A DNA stretch of 64,000 bases, taken from Sterolibacterium denitrificans. Its GTDB lineage: Bacteria > Pseudomonadota > Gammaproteobacteria > Burkholderiales > Rhodocyclaceae. The notes beneath the pieces are model-generated. The model saw only the letters and a program-made list of their open reading frames with translations. It ran no database searches and was not told the DNA's origin. Each line of letters starts with the position of its first letter. Position 1 is the stretch's first letter. Below are positions 1 to 7,438 of the stretch, piece after piece. Position numbers and translations under genes: made by a program. The stretch covers positions 930,001 through 994,000 of the forward strand of contig NZ_LT837803.1 in NCBI RefSeq assembly GCF_900174485.1, in the 5' to 3' direction.

Positions 1-794
1 GTTTGATCCGCGATTCGCAGGCAGTGGCCGAACGGGGGGATGGCCTGTTCGATCCGGGCATCGGTCGGCTGATCGCGCTGTGGGGGTTCCAGAATGATGA
101 ATTCAAGGCGCAATTGCCGGATCCGGCAAGGCTGGCGGAATGGCAGGCTGCGCGGCCGTCGATCGGCGATTTGCGCCTGAATGGACGCCGCGTCGGCAGC
201 CGCAATCGCATGGTGGCGCTGGACTTTGGCGGCTACCTGAAAGGCGTGGCGCTCGACCATGCGGCAGCACTGCTCAAGGCGCGCGGCGTGCATGATGCGC
301 TGATCAACATCGGCGGCAACGTCATGGCGCTGGGCAGCAAGGGCGGCAAGCCCTGGCGTGTCGGCATCCAGCATCCGCGCGCGCCGGAGCCGCTGGCCTC
401 GCTGGATTTGCGCGACGGCGAGGCGATCGGTACTTCAGGCGATTACCAGCGCTATTTCGAACTCGATGGCCAGCGCTATTGCCACCTGCTCGATCCGCGC
501 ACGGGCGCGCCGAGCCGGGATACGCAGGCGGTGACCATCCTGCTGACGCCGGGCGCCGGGGATGAGGGCAGGACCGAAGGCGAAGGCAATATCGGCATGC
601 GCTCCGATGCCTTGTCGAAACCGCTGTTCATTGCCGGCGCGCGCTGGCTGGAGGAAGCGCGCAAGCTGGGCATCGACCAGGCCTTGCGCGTCGATGCGGC
701 CGGCACGGTGTACGTCACGCCGGCATTGCAGGCGCGGCTGAAAATGGAAAAGAGCGACGTGAAGCTGGTGGTGAGCGCCTTGCCGCTAGAATGA
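1..794 (+). CDS. apbE: FAD:protein FMN transferase (ApbE family), 5' end cut by window
   Basis: C-terminal part of an ApbE-family protein, which covalently attaches FMN from FAD to Thr/Ser of target proteins (for example NqrB/NqrC or RnfG) on the periplasmic side. The reading frame is open from base 3 and continues upstream of the window, so the N-terminus with its signal or lipobox is missing. Visible family features are the ALDFGGYLKGVALDHA stretch, INIGGNVMALG, the WRVGIQHP strand, and GTSGDYQRYFELDG followed by HLLDPRTGAPS, all characteristic of the FAD/metal-binding fold. The stop lies 40 bases before the next probable start. The target flavoprotein is not in the window. Confidence 0.9.
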   Translation, partial: LIRDSQAVAERGDGLFDPGIGRLIALWGFQNDEFKAQLPDPARLAEWQAARPSIGDLRLNGRRVGSRNRMVALDFGGYLKGVALDHAAALLKARGVHDALINIGGNVMALGSKGGKPWRVGIQHPRAPEPLASLDLRDGEAIGTSGDYQRYFELDGQRYCHLLDPRTGAPSRDTQAVTILLTPGAGDEGRTEGEGNIGMRSDALSKPLFIAGARWLEEARKLGIDQALRVDAAGTVYVTPALQARLKMEKSDVKLVVSALPLE

Positions 795-834
795 CGTCGA
801 ACGTGATGAACGGCGGATGACGGATGGCACGGCA

Positions 835-1224
835 ATGATCGGATTGTTTTTGATTACCCACGGCAGCCTCGGCGAGTCGCTGATCCAGTGCGCCTGCCAT
901 GTGCTTGGCCGGCGGCCGCCGCAGATCGTCCAGTTGGGGTTGGCGGCACAGGACGATCCGGCCGAGGCCGTGCCGCTGGCGCGTGAAATGCTCGGCTTGG
1001 TCGACAAGGGGGAGGGCGCGCTGATCCTGACCGACATCTATGGCGCGACACCTGCCAATGTGGCCGCGCAGTTGCTCGATCCCGGACGCATCGAAGGCGT
1101 GACCGGCGTCAATCTGCCGATGTTGCTGCGTGCCCTGACCTATCGTGGGCAGGGGTTGGAGATCCTGCGGGGCAAGGCCGTTGGCGGTGGCCGTGACGGT
1201 GTTTTCAACATGCTGGACAACTGA
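835..1224 (+). CDS. PTS EIIA component, mannose/fructose-type (EIIA-Man fold)
   Basis: Small cytoplasmic phosphocarrier of 129 residues. The beginning MIGLFLITHG matches the EIIA-Man fold, with His9 the expected phosphorylation site; LTDIYGATPANVA is a second family signature. An in-frame ATG at 817 would add six residues, but the conserved core begins exactly at 835. HPr starts 15 bases downstream, and EI overlaps HPr, so the three form one operon. No EIIB, EIIC or EIID membrane component is present. In Betaproteobacteria such sets are thought to act in regulation rather than sugar import; that role is inferred here. Confidence 0.88.
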   Translation: MIGLFLITHGSLGESLIQCACHVLGRRPPQIVQLGLAAQDDPAEAVPLAREMLGLVDKGEGALILTDIYGATPANVAAQLLDPGRIEGVTGVNLPMLLRALTYRGQGLEILRGKAVGGGRDGVFNMLDN

Positions 1225-1238
1225 TCAACCGAGACATC

Positions 1239-1508
1239 ATGCCGAAAGCCGAAGTCGAAATCGTCAATAAACTGGGTCTCCATGCGCGTGCCTCGGCCAA
1301 GCTGACCATGCTTGCCGGCAGCTTTCCCTGCGAAGTCTGGATGGAGCGCAACGGCCGCCGCATCAATGCCAAAAGCATCATGGGGGTGATGATGCTGGCG
1401 GCCGGCAAGAATTCCAAGGTATTCGTCGAAACCGAGGGCGAGCGTGCGGACGAGGCGCTGCAGGCCCTGCAGGCGCTGATTGCCGACAAGTTCGGCGAGG
1501 GCGAATGA
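1239..1508 (+). CDS. ptsH: Phosphocarrier protein HPr
   Basis: An 89-residue HPr. It accepts phosphate from enzyme I on His15 (motif NKLGLHARAS, residues 10-19) and passes it to EIIA. Ser46 in INAKSIMGVMML (residues 42-53) is the site that HPr kinase/phosphorylase modifies in organisms that have it; that gene is not in the window. The length is typical. It sits between EIIA and EI, and its stop codon overlaps the EI start by four bases (ATGA at 1505-1508), implying translational coupling. Confidence 0.95.
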   Translation: MPKAEVEIVNKLGLHARASAKLTMLAGSFPCEVWMERNGRRINAKSIMGVMMLAAGKNSKVFVETEGERADEALQALQALIADKFGEGE

Positions 1509-3304
1509 ATGCCGGCCGCGCGCAATCGGGACAGGGAGTGGACGCGTTGACCTTCGCGCTGCATGGTCTGGCCGTTTCCTCGGGCATCGCCATCGGCCAT
1601 GCCCAACTGATCTCCCATGCCACGCTGGAGGTCGATCAGTATCAACTGCGCGAACGCGAAGTCGCTGCCGAACTGTCGCGCTTCGATGAAGCGCTGGAGA
1701 CCGTGCGTGCCGAGCTCGGCCAGCTCAAGCTCGAAGCGGAGGCCTCCGTGGGTGCCGCCGTCGAGCTTTCCGCTTTCGTCGATCTGCAACTGATGTTTCT
1801 GGATGACCCCCTGCTTGCCGCCGCCTCGCGCGTGCTGATCAAGGAGCGGCGCTGCAATGCCGAATGGGCGCTGGTGCAGCAGATGGAATACCTCGTGGCG
1901 CAGTTCGATGAAATGGAAGATGCCTATCTGCGCGAGCGCAAGCAGGACATCGTGCAGGTGGTCGAGCGCATCCTCAAGGTGCTGATGGGCCGGGCGCGCA
2001 AGATCGGCAAGCGCAAGGGGCGCGAGGACGTGCCGGCCATCGTCGTCGCCCATGATCTTTCCCCGGCGGATACCATCCAGTTCAAGCGCCTGAGCATCGG
2101 CGGCTTCGTCACCGATCTGGGCGGCGCCACCTCGCACACGGCCATCGTCGCGCGCAGTCTGGCGATTCCGGCGGTGGTGGGTCTGCATCATGCCCGCTCG
2201 CTGATTCGTGACGATGATCTGCTGATCGTCGATGGCACGCGCGGGGTGCTGATCGTCAATCCCGACGAGCGCGTGCTCGAGGAATATCGTCTGCGCCAGG
2301 GTGAGCTGCAGATCGAGCGCAACAAGCTCAAGCGTCTGCGCACGGCGCGCACGCAGACGCTCGATGGCGAGGACGTGCAGCTCTATGCCAACATCGAGCT
2401 GCCGCAGGACATCGATCAGGTCAAGGAGGTCGGCGCGGCTGGCGTCGGTTTGTTCCGCACCGAATTCCTCTTCATGAATCGCGACGACCTGCCCAGCGAG
2501 GACGAACAATTCGAAGCCTATCGCCGTGTCGTCAAGACGCTGGCCGACAAGCCGGTCACCATCCGTACCCTGGACGTCGGCGCCGACAAGCAGAGCCGCG
2601 CCCTGCGAACGTTCAGCCAGACCAGTGGCGGGCGCACGGAACCCAACCCAGCGCTGGGGCGCCGGGCGATCCGTTATTGCCTGGCCGAGCCGCAGATTTT
2701 TCTGACGCATTTGCGCGCCATCCTGCGCGCTTCGCAGTACGGCAAGGCGTATATCCTGATCCCGATGCTGGCGCATGCGCACGAAATCGAGCAGACGCTG
2801 GAGATGATCGCCCTGGCCAAGCAGCAATTGCGCGATGCGCGCATCAAGTTCGATGACACCATCAAGGTCGGCGGCATGATCGAGATTCCCGCCGCGGCCA
2901 TGGCGCTGGGCCCCTTTCTCAAGCGCCTGGACTTTCTCTCGATCGGCACCAACGACCTGATCCAGTACACCCTGGCGATCGACCGCAGCGACGAGGCGGT
3001 CGCGCATCTTTACGATCCGCTGCATCCGGCCGTGCTGCGTCTGGTGGCGCAGACCATCGAGCGCGGCAACCGCGCCGGTCTGCCGGTGGCGGTCTGCGGC
3101 GAAATGGCCGGCGATGTGAACATGACCCGTTTGCTGCTGGGTATGGGCTTGCGCAAATTTTCCCTGCACCCCGCGCAATTGCTGGAGGTCAGGCAGCAAG
3201 TCCTGAAAAGCGATGCCGCCGCCCTGCAGGTTGCCGTGACGCGCCTGTTGCGCCTCGACGACAGCGCGCGCATCCGTGAGCAGTTGGCGAAAATCAATGC
3301 TTGA
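1505..3304 (+). CDS. ptsI: PTS enzyme I (phosphoenolpyruvate-protein phosphotransferase)
   Basis: Enzyme I of 599 residues, close to family length. It autophosphorylates with PEP and donates the phosphate to HPr. The N-terminal HPr-binding domain begins at GLAVSSGIAIGHA. The phosphohistidine is His211 in GGATSHTAIVARSLAIP. The C-terminal PEP-binding barrel has GLFRTEFLFM, the IEIPAAA and SIGTNDLIQYTLA motifs, and the acid/base cysteine Cys531 in VCGEMAGD. There is no GAF domain, so this is plain EI rather than PtsP (EI-Ntr). The first 20 residues are poorly conserved, so a start slightly downstream is possible. Confidence 0.95.
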   Translation: MNAGRAQSGQGVDALTFALHGLAVSSGIAIGHAQLISHATLEVDQYQLREREVAAELSRFDEALETVRAELGQLKLEAEASVGAAVELSAFVDLQLMFLDDPLLAAASRVLIKERRCNAEWALVQQMEYLVAQFDEMEDAYLRERKQDIVQVVERILKVLMGRARKIGKRKGREDVPAIVVAHDLSPADTIQFKRLSIGGFVTDLGGATSHTAIVARSLAIPAVVGLHHARSLIRDDDLLIVDGTRGVLIVNPDERVLEEYRLRQGELQIERNKLKRLRTARTQTLDGEDVQLYANIELPQDIDQVKEVGAAGVGLFRTEFLFMNRDDLPSEDEQFEAYRRVVKTLADKPVTIRTLDVGADKQSRALRTFSQTSGGRTEPNPALGRRAIRYCLAEPQIFLTHLRAILRASQYGKAYILIPMLAHAHEIEQTLEMIALAKQQLRDARIKFDDTIKVGGMIEIPAAAMALGPFLKRLDFLSIGTNDLIQYTLAIDRSDEAVAHLYDPLHPAVLRLVAQTIERGNRAGLPVAVCGEMAGDVNMTRLLLGMGLRKFSLHPAQLLEVRQQVLKSDAAALQVAVTRLLRLDDSARIREQLAKINA

Positions 3305-3377
3305 GACGGGTGATCGGCGCCATCGTTACGTTTGTCACGTTTGACTTTCCGGCAGCAGCAGAGTAGTTTCCCACCCC

Positions 3378-3447
3378 GCGCCGATTTGATTTCGACCGAT
3401 TGCTGCGGTCACTTCAGCTTGCGGGCGCCTGACAAATACGGCTAAAG
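3378..3447 (+). promoter_or_regulatory. Putative SAM-II (SAM-alpha) riboswitch aptamer upstream of metX
   Basis: The 70-base leader folds as an H-type pseudoknot like SAM-II. P1 is GCGCC 3378-3382 with GGCGC 3424-3428. P2 is CTTCAGC 3412-3418 with GCTAAAG 3441-3447, six pairs and one C-A mismatch. The conserved elements GATTTG (3383-3388), CTTGC (3418-3422), ACAAAT (3432-3437) and GCTAAAG occur in the family order. An extra hairpin, GACCG 3394-3398 with CGGTC 3406-3410, is inserted in loop 1. A terminator-like hairpin follows and metX is the next gene. SAM binding would be expected to repress metX. SAM-II is best known from Alphaproteobacteria. The match is by eye, not by covariance model. 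Confidence 0.75.
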
Positions 3448-3470
3448 CGAAAAGGGAAAGCAGAGCAATG

Positions 3471-3525
3471 AACCCGATCCGCAATGTGCGCAATGTGCAA
3501 TGGCCGATCGGGTTTTTCTTTTTCT
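3471..3525 (+). terminator. Intrinsic terminator / attenuator in the metX leader
   Basis: AACCCGATC (3471-3479) pairs perfectly with GATCGGGTT (3506-3514), giving nine base pairs with a 26-base loop, followed at once by TTTCTTTTT. It begins 23 bases after the putative SAM-II aptamer and ends 10 bases before the metX start. This suggests control by premature termination. It could also terminate the upstream ptsI transcript. Confidence 0.75.
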
Positions 3526-3534
3526 GGTGACAGC

Positions 3535-4665
3535 TTGAATTCACGGACTCACAGTGTCGGCTTCGTCGAAGCGCAGCACGCCCATTTCGACGAGCCTCTC
3601 GTCCTGCGCTGCGGCGCGGTGCTGCCGGCCTACGATCTGGTTTATGAAACCTATGGCACGCTGAATGCGGCCAAATCCAATGCCATTCTCGTTTGCCACG
3701 CCTTGTCCGGTCATCATCATCTGGCCGGCTATTACCTCGAACAGCCGGACGACATCGGCTGGTGGGACAACATCATCGGCCCCGGCAAGCCGCTGGATAC
3801 CGACAGGTTCTTCATCGTCGGCGTAAATAATCTCGGCGGCTGCCACGGCTCGACCGGGCCTTCTTCCATCAATCCAGCCACCGGCAAGCCCTGGGGCGCG
3901 GATTTTCCGCTGGTGGCGGTGAACGACTGGGTGCATGCCCAGGCGCGGCTGGCGGATCGGCTCGGCATCGACAGTTGGGCGGCGGTGGTCGGCGGCAGTC
4001 TGGGCGGCATGCAGGCGCTGCGCTGGGCGATCACCTGTCCCGAGCGGGTGCGTCATTCCGTGGTGATCGCGGCGGCACCCAAGCTGTCGGCGCAGAACAT
4101 CGCCTTCAATGATGTCGCTCGCCAGGCCATCCTCACCGATCCGGATTTTCATGGCGGCCACTATTACGAGCATGACGTCCGGCCGGTGCGCGGCCTGCGG
4201 CTGGCGCGCATGATCGGCCATATCACCTATCTTTCCGACGACCAGATGGGCGAGAAATTCGGCCGCGTGATGCGCCACGACAGTTTTCGTTACGGTTACG
4301 GCATCGAGTTCGAGATCGAGTCCTATCTGCGTTACCAGGGCGACAAGTTTGCCGGCTATTTCGACGCCAACACCTATCTCCTGATGACCAGGGCGCTCGA
4401 TTATTTCGACCCGGCGCGGGAGTGCAATGGCGATCTGCATGTCACGCTGGCGCGCACGCGGGCCGCCTTCCTGGTGATTTCCTTCCTCACCGATTGGCGC
4501 TTCAGTCCGGCGCGGTCGAAGGAGATCGTTGCCGGACTGCTGGCCAACCGGCGCGATGTTTCCTATGCCGAGCTGGACTTGCGCTGGGGCCATGATTCCT
4601 TCCTGATGGAAGATCCGCATTACCACGCCGTGCTGAGGACTTATCTGCAGCGGATCAAGCTATGA
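3535..4665 (+). CDS. metX: Homoserine O-acyltransferase MetX
   Basis: Alpha/beta-hydrolase of 376 residues that acylates homoserine, the first committed step of methionine synthesis. Many proteobacterial MetX use succinyl-CoA rather than acetyl-CoA, and I cannot decide which here. Seen: [24 protein letters not shown], the nucleophile elbow [10 protein letters not shown], and the C-terminal WRFSP and [13 protein letters not shown] carrying the Asp and His of the triad. I chose the TTG at 3535 (GGTGA at 3526-3530) because the upstream ATG at 3484 lies inside the terminator hairpin and adds 17 non-conserved residues. metW overlaps its stop by four bases. Confidence 0.95.
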   Translation: MNSRTHSVGFVEAQHAHFDEPLVLRCGAVLPAYDLVYETYGTLNAAKSNAILVCHALSGHHHLAGYYLEQPDDIGWWDNIIGPGKPLDTDRFFIVGVNNLGGCHGSTGPSSINPATGKPWGADFPLVAVNDWVHAQARLADRLGIDSWAAVVGGSLGGMQALRWAITCPERVRHSVVIAAAPKLSAQNIAFNDVARQAILTDPDFHGGHYYEHDVRPVRGLRLARMIGHITYLSDDQMGEKFGRVMRHDSFRYGYGIEFEIESYLRYQGDKFAGYFDANTYLLMTRALDYFDPARECNGDLHVTLARTRAAFLVISFLTDWRFSPARSKEIVAGLLANRRDVSYAELDLRWGHDSFLMEDPHYHAVLRTYLQRIKL

Positions 4666-5306
4666 GCATGTCCAAATCCAGACCCGCGCCCAAAGCCAGC
4701 CGCGAATCCAGGCCCAAGCCCCTGGGACGCGCCGATTTTGAAGTCATTGCCGGCTGGGTGCAGCCCGGCGAAAGCGTGCTCGATCTTGGCTGCGGTGATG
4801 GTTCGCTGCTGCGCATGCTGATCGATGAACGCGGGGCGCGCGGCTATGGCGTCGAGATCGAGGACGCGAATGTCCTGAAAGCGATCGAGAACGGCGTGAA
4901 TGTGATCCAGAGCGATCTGGATACGGGGCTGGCGATATTCGTCGATGCTTCCTTCGACCATGTCGTGCTGTCGCGCACCCTGCAGACGGTGCGGCATACT
5001 CAGGGCATCCTGCTCGACATGCTGCGCGTCGGGCGCGAGGCGGTGGTGTCGTTCCCGAATTTCGGCTACTGGAAGAATCGCCTGGCCGTCATGGGCGGGC
5101 GCATGCCGGTATCCGAGGATCTGCCCTATGAATGGTACGACACGCCCAACATGCGTTTCTTCACCATGCTCGATTTCGAGGATCTCTGCCGCCAGATGAA
5201 TCTGGTCGTGCGCGATCGCCAGGTGCTGGATGAACAAGGGCAACTCGTCACGGAAGAACACGACTTCCTCGGCAGTCTTGCCGTCTACCGCCTCGCCCGG
5301 GAATGA
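4662..5306 (+). CDS. metW: MetW, methionine biosynthesis partner protein
   Basis: A 214-residue class I methyltransferase-fold protein. MetW is nearly always encoded next to metX in Proteobacteria and is reported to be needed for or to support MetX activity. Motif I is [12 protein letters not shown], followed by GYGVEIED and [22 protein letters not shown] and [16 protein letters not shown] are family hallmarks. The first 25 residues are Lys/Arg/Ser/Pro-rich and look disordered, so translation could begin a little later. It overlaps metX at ATGA 4662-4665 and ampG at 5303-5306, so three genes are coupled. Confidence 0.95.
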   Translation: MSMSKSRPAPKASRESRPKPLGRADFEVIAGWVQPGESVLDLGCGDGSLLRMLIDERGARGYGVEIEDANVLKAIENGVNVIQSDLDTGLAIFVDASFDHVVLSRTLQTVRHTQGILLDMLRVGREAVVSFPNFGYWKNRLAVMGGRMPVSEDLPYEWYDTPNMRFFTMLDFEDLCRQMNLVVRDRQVLDEQGQLVTEEHDFLGSLAVYRLARE

Positions 5307-6577
5307 GATTGCCCGACTGGCTTGCCGCGCTGTTCACGCGGCGCATGCTGATTTGCGTGGTCACCGGATTTTCCTCCGGCTTGCCGCTGTATCTGCTGCT
5401 CAACCTGATTCCCGCCTGGCTGTTTTCCGAAGGCATCAGCCTCAAGGAGATCGGCGTGATGACGCTGATCCAGTTGCCCTACACCTGGAAATTCATCTGG
5501 GCGCCGTTGATGGATCGCTATGCCGTACTCGGCCTGGGCCGGCGGCGCGGCTGGATGCTGCTGACCCAGTTGGGCCTGCTGGCCAGCATCACGGGTTTCG
5601 GCTTGTTGCAGCCGCATGTTCAATTGTTTCAGATCGTCGCCCTGGCGCTGTTGCTGACCGTGCTTTCGGCCACTCAAGACATCGCTATCGACGCCTTTCG
5701 CCGGGAGATTCTCAGCGATGCCGAGCTTGGGCTGGGCAACTCGGTGCATGTCAATGCCTACCGCATCGCCGGGCTGGTTCCCGGTTCGCTGGCGTTGATC
5801 CTGGCGGATCATCTGCCTTGGTCGCAGGTGTTTCTGGTCACGGCCATGTTCATGCTGCCCGGCGTGCTGATGAGCCTGCTGGTGCGCGAGCCGGTCTGTT
5901 CCGCCGCCGCGCCGCCGAGTCTGCGGGCGGCGGTGGTCGAACCCTTCAAGGAATTCATCGGCCGCGCCGGACTACGCGAGGCGCTGGCCATCCTGGCCTT
6001 CATTTTTCTCTACAAGCTGGGCGACAGCCTGAGCACGGCGCTGGCCACGCCTTTCTATCTGAGCATGGGCTATACCAAGACGCATATCGGTCTGGTGGCC
6101 AAGCATGCCGGGTTGTGGCCGGCGGTGATCGGCGGCCTGCTCGGTGGTTTGTGGATGATACGCCTGGGCATCAACCGGGCGCTCTGGTTGTTCGGCGTGG
6201 TTCAGCTTCTGTCCATCTTCGGTTTCGCCTGGCTGGCGGCGCGCGGCGCGCAAGCGGCGATCGGTTCCGGCGAACTGTGGATGCTGGCCGTGGTGATCGG
6301 TTTCGAGGCGCTCGGTGTCGGTCTCGGCACGGCGGCTTTCGTCGCCTTCATCGCGCGCGCTACCAATCCGCTGTATACCGCGACCCAGTTCGCGCTGTTT
6401 ACCAGTCTGGCGTCCGTGCCGCGCAGCTTCATCAACGCCAGCGCCGGCTGGCTGGTCGAGCAATTGGGTTGGTTCGCGTTTTTCATGCTGTGCGCGGCGT
6501 TGGCCGTGCCGGGCATGCTGCTGTTGTTCAAGGTCGCGCCCTGGCATGCTGCGCGCGAGGGGGACGGCCCTGGCTGA
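5303..6577 (+). CDS. ampG: AmpG-like muropeptide permease (MFS)
   Basis: A 424-residue membrane protein with many hydrophobic segments, resembling AmpG, which imports anhydro-muropeptides for cell-wall recycling and in some bacteria influences ampC induction. Family features are FSSGLPLYLLLNLIPAW near the N-terminus, IQLPYTWKFIWAPLMDR, SATQDIAIDAFRREIL and FLYKLGDSLSTALATPFY. It is shorter than E. coli AmpG (491 residues). Its start overlaps metW by four bases, although no functional link to methionine is known; this may be simple co-transcription. No beta-lactamase or ampR lies nearby. Confidence 0.9.
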   Translation: MRLPDWLAALFTRRMLICVVTGFSSGLPLYLLLNLIPAWLFSEGISLKEIGVMTLIQLPYTWKFIWAPLMDRYAVLGLGRRRGWMLLTQLGLLASITGFGLLQPHVQLFQIVALALLLTVLSATQDIAIDAFRREILSDAELGLGNSVHVNAYRIAGLVPGSLALILADHLPWSQVFLVTAMFMLPGVLMSLLVREPVCSAAAPPSLRAAVVEPFKEFIGRAGLREALAILAFIFLYKLGDSLSTALATPFYLSMGYTKTHIGLVAKHAGLWPAVIGGLLGGLWMIRLGINRALWLFGVVQLLSIFGFAWLAARGAQAAIGSGELWMLAVVIGFEALGVGLGTAAFVAFIARATNPLYTATQFALFTSLASVPRSFINASAGWLVEQLGWFAFFMLCAALAVPGMLLLFKVAPWHAAREGDGPG

Positions 6578-6616
6578 AACAGGGATCGCAGGCCAAGACC
6601 AGACCGGCAAAAAATC

Positions 6617-6643
6617 TTTTCCGGATTCAACTTTTTCCGGATT
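6617..6643 (+). repeat. Direct repeat, TTTTCCGGATT x2
   Basis: TTTTCCGGATT occurs at 6617-6627 and again at 6633-6643, a 16-base period, in the 131-base gap between ampG and the next small gene. It could be a tandem binding site or chance. No clear sigma70 promoter was recognised beside it. Confidence 0.5.
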
Positions 6644-6708
6644 TATCCGTTAATCTGCTTGCGTGGGCCAAGTGCACCACGCGCTCCAACCACCGACGGG
6701 AGGCTGAA

Positions 6709-6918
6709 ATGGTCATCATCATGGACATGGAATCGGGCAGCCACCTTCACGCGGATTCCGGTGCTTCCTGCGAGGAAATGCAGATGCCGCGCCAGCAGCC
6801 GCAATCACAATCACGGACGGCATGGTTGGCCGCTCCGCATCAGGCGCTGCCGCAGTGCCATCCGCAGCTTCAACTGGGACTGCAGGAAGTCCTGCCAAGC
6901 AGGTATACCCAGCGTTGA
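6709..6918 (+). CDS. Small protein of unknown function, 69 aa
   Basis: Not recognised. A strong Shine-Dalgarno, GGGAGG at 6698-6703, lies five bases before the ATG at 6709, which argues for a real small gene. The protein begins MVIIMDMESGSHLHADSG, followed by a Gln/Pro/Ser-rich middle and the ending LQEVLPSRYTQR. There is no signal peptide or membrane segment. Three cysteine-free hydrophobic patches are too short to suggest a fold. The next gene starts two bases after its stop, so the pair is probably co-transcribed. Confidence 0.6.
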   Translation: MVIIMDMESGSHLHADSGASCEEMQMPRQQPQSQSRTAWLAAPHQALPQCHPQLQLGLQEVLPSRYTQR

Positions 6919-6919
6919 G

Positions 6920-7417
6920 ATGAGCGGACGCCAGCAGCCGCTCGCGCAGCGCGAGCGGCGCGGCAGTTATTCGAGGTTCTTCGAGTTTGCCCCGGCAGCT
7001 ACTGTAGCCGCCGCATTTGCCGTGGAGCCGGCCCGGGCGGACATGGCTGCCTGCATCGCCTGCTTCGAACGCATCATCGACGACTATCTGGCGGCGAATT
7101 GTGCGGTGGATGCGGTGGGTGCGGTGGATGAAGTGGGTACAAACAGCGTGCGCTCGCAAAGCTTCGAGGCCTGCTGCCGTTTCCAGCGCGCATTCGAGTT
7201 CACGGAGCGGATGGAAGCCGGTCTGCGCGTCGACGAACTGGGTGAATATTCGGTGCGTTTCGGGATCGCGCTGTTTCCGCCGGGCGAGGATGATCGTTGC
7301 AGGCCGCTGGCAGCCGGCAGCGTCGTACGCGTCTTCATTGCCAACGCGACGGGCAAACCCGTGCCGCTGACGGCTACTTTGCGCAGCGGTCTGTTGCGGT
7401 TGGCTGCCGGGGGATAA
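6920..7417 (+). CDS. Divergent 4HBT hotdog (thioesterase-like) protein
   Basis: A 165-residue protein. Its C-terminal two thirds resemble acyl-CoA thioesterases of the 4-hydroxybenzoyl-CoA type: FERIIDDYL, CCRFQRAFEF, AGLRVDELGEYSVRFGIALF and VVRVFIANATGKPVPL line up with the helix and strands of that fold. The usual N-terminal catalytic segment (D-x-D-x-x-G-H-V-N-N) is absent; in its place is an Ala-rich stretch around residues 28-45. It may have lost catalysis, or be a diverged or damaged copy. The start two bases after the small gene suggests coupling. The fold assignment rests on remembered family patterns. Confidence 0.6.
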   Translation: MSGRQQPLAQRERRGSYSRFFEFAPAATVAAAFAVEPARADMAACIACFERIIDDYLAANCAVDAVGAVDEVGTNSVRSQSFEACCRFQRAFEFTERMEAGLRVDELGEYSVRFGIALFPPGEDDRCRPLAAGSVVRVFIANATGKPVPLTATLRSGLLRLAAGG

Positions 7418-7438
7418 AGTCGAAATCCCGCAGAAAGC

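Noticed and set aside
817-834. Upstream ATG (817) as start of the EIIA gene
   Set aside because: The EIIA-Man fold begins at MIGLFLITHG encoded from 835; the six extra residues are unsupported.
1205-3199. 664-residue open frame antisense to ptsI
   Set aside because: His/Gln/Asp-rich shadow typical of third-position G+C bias; EI on the other strand has all active-site motifs.
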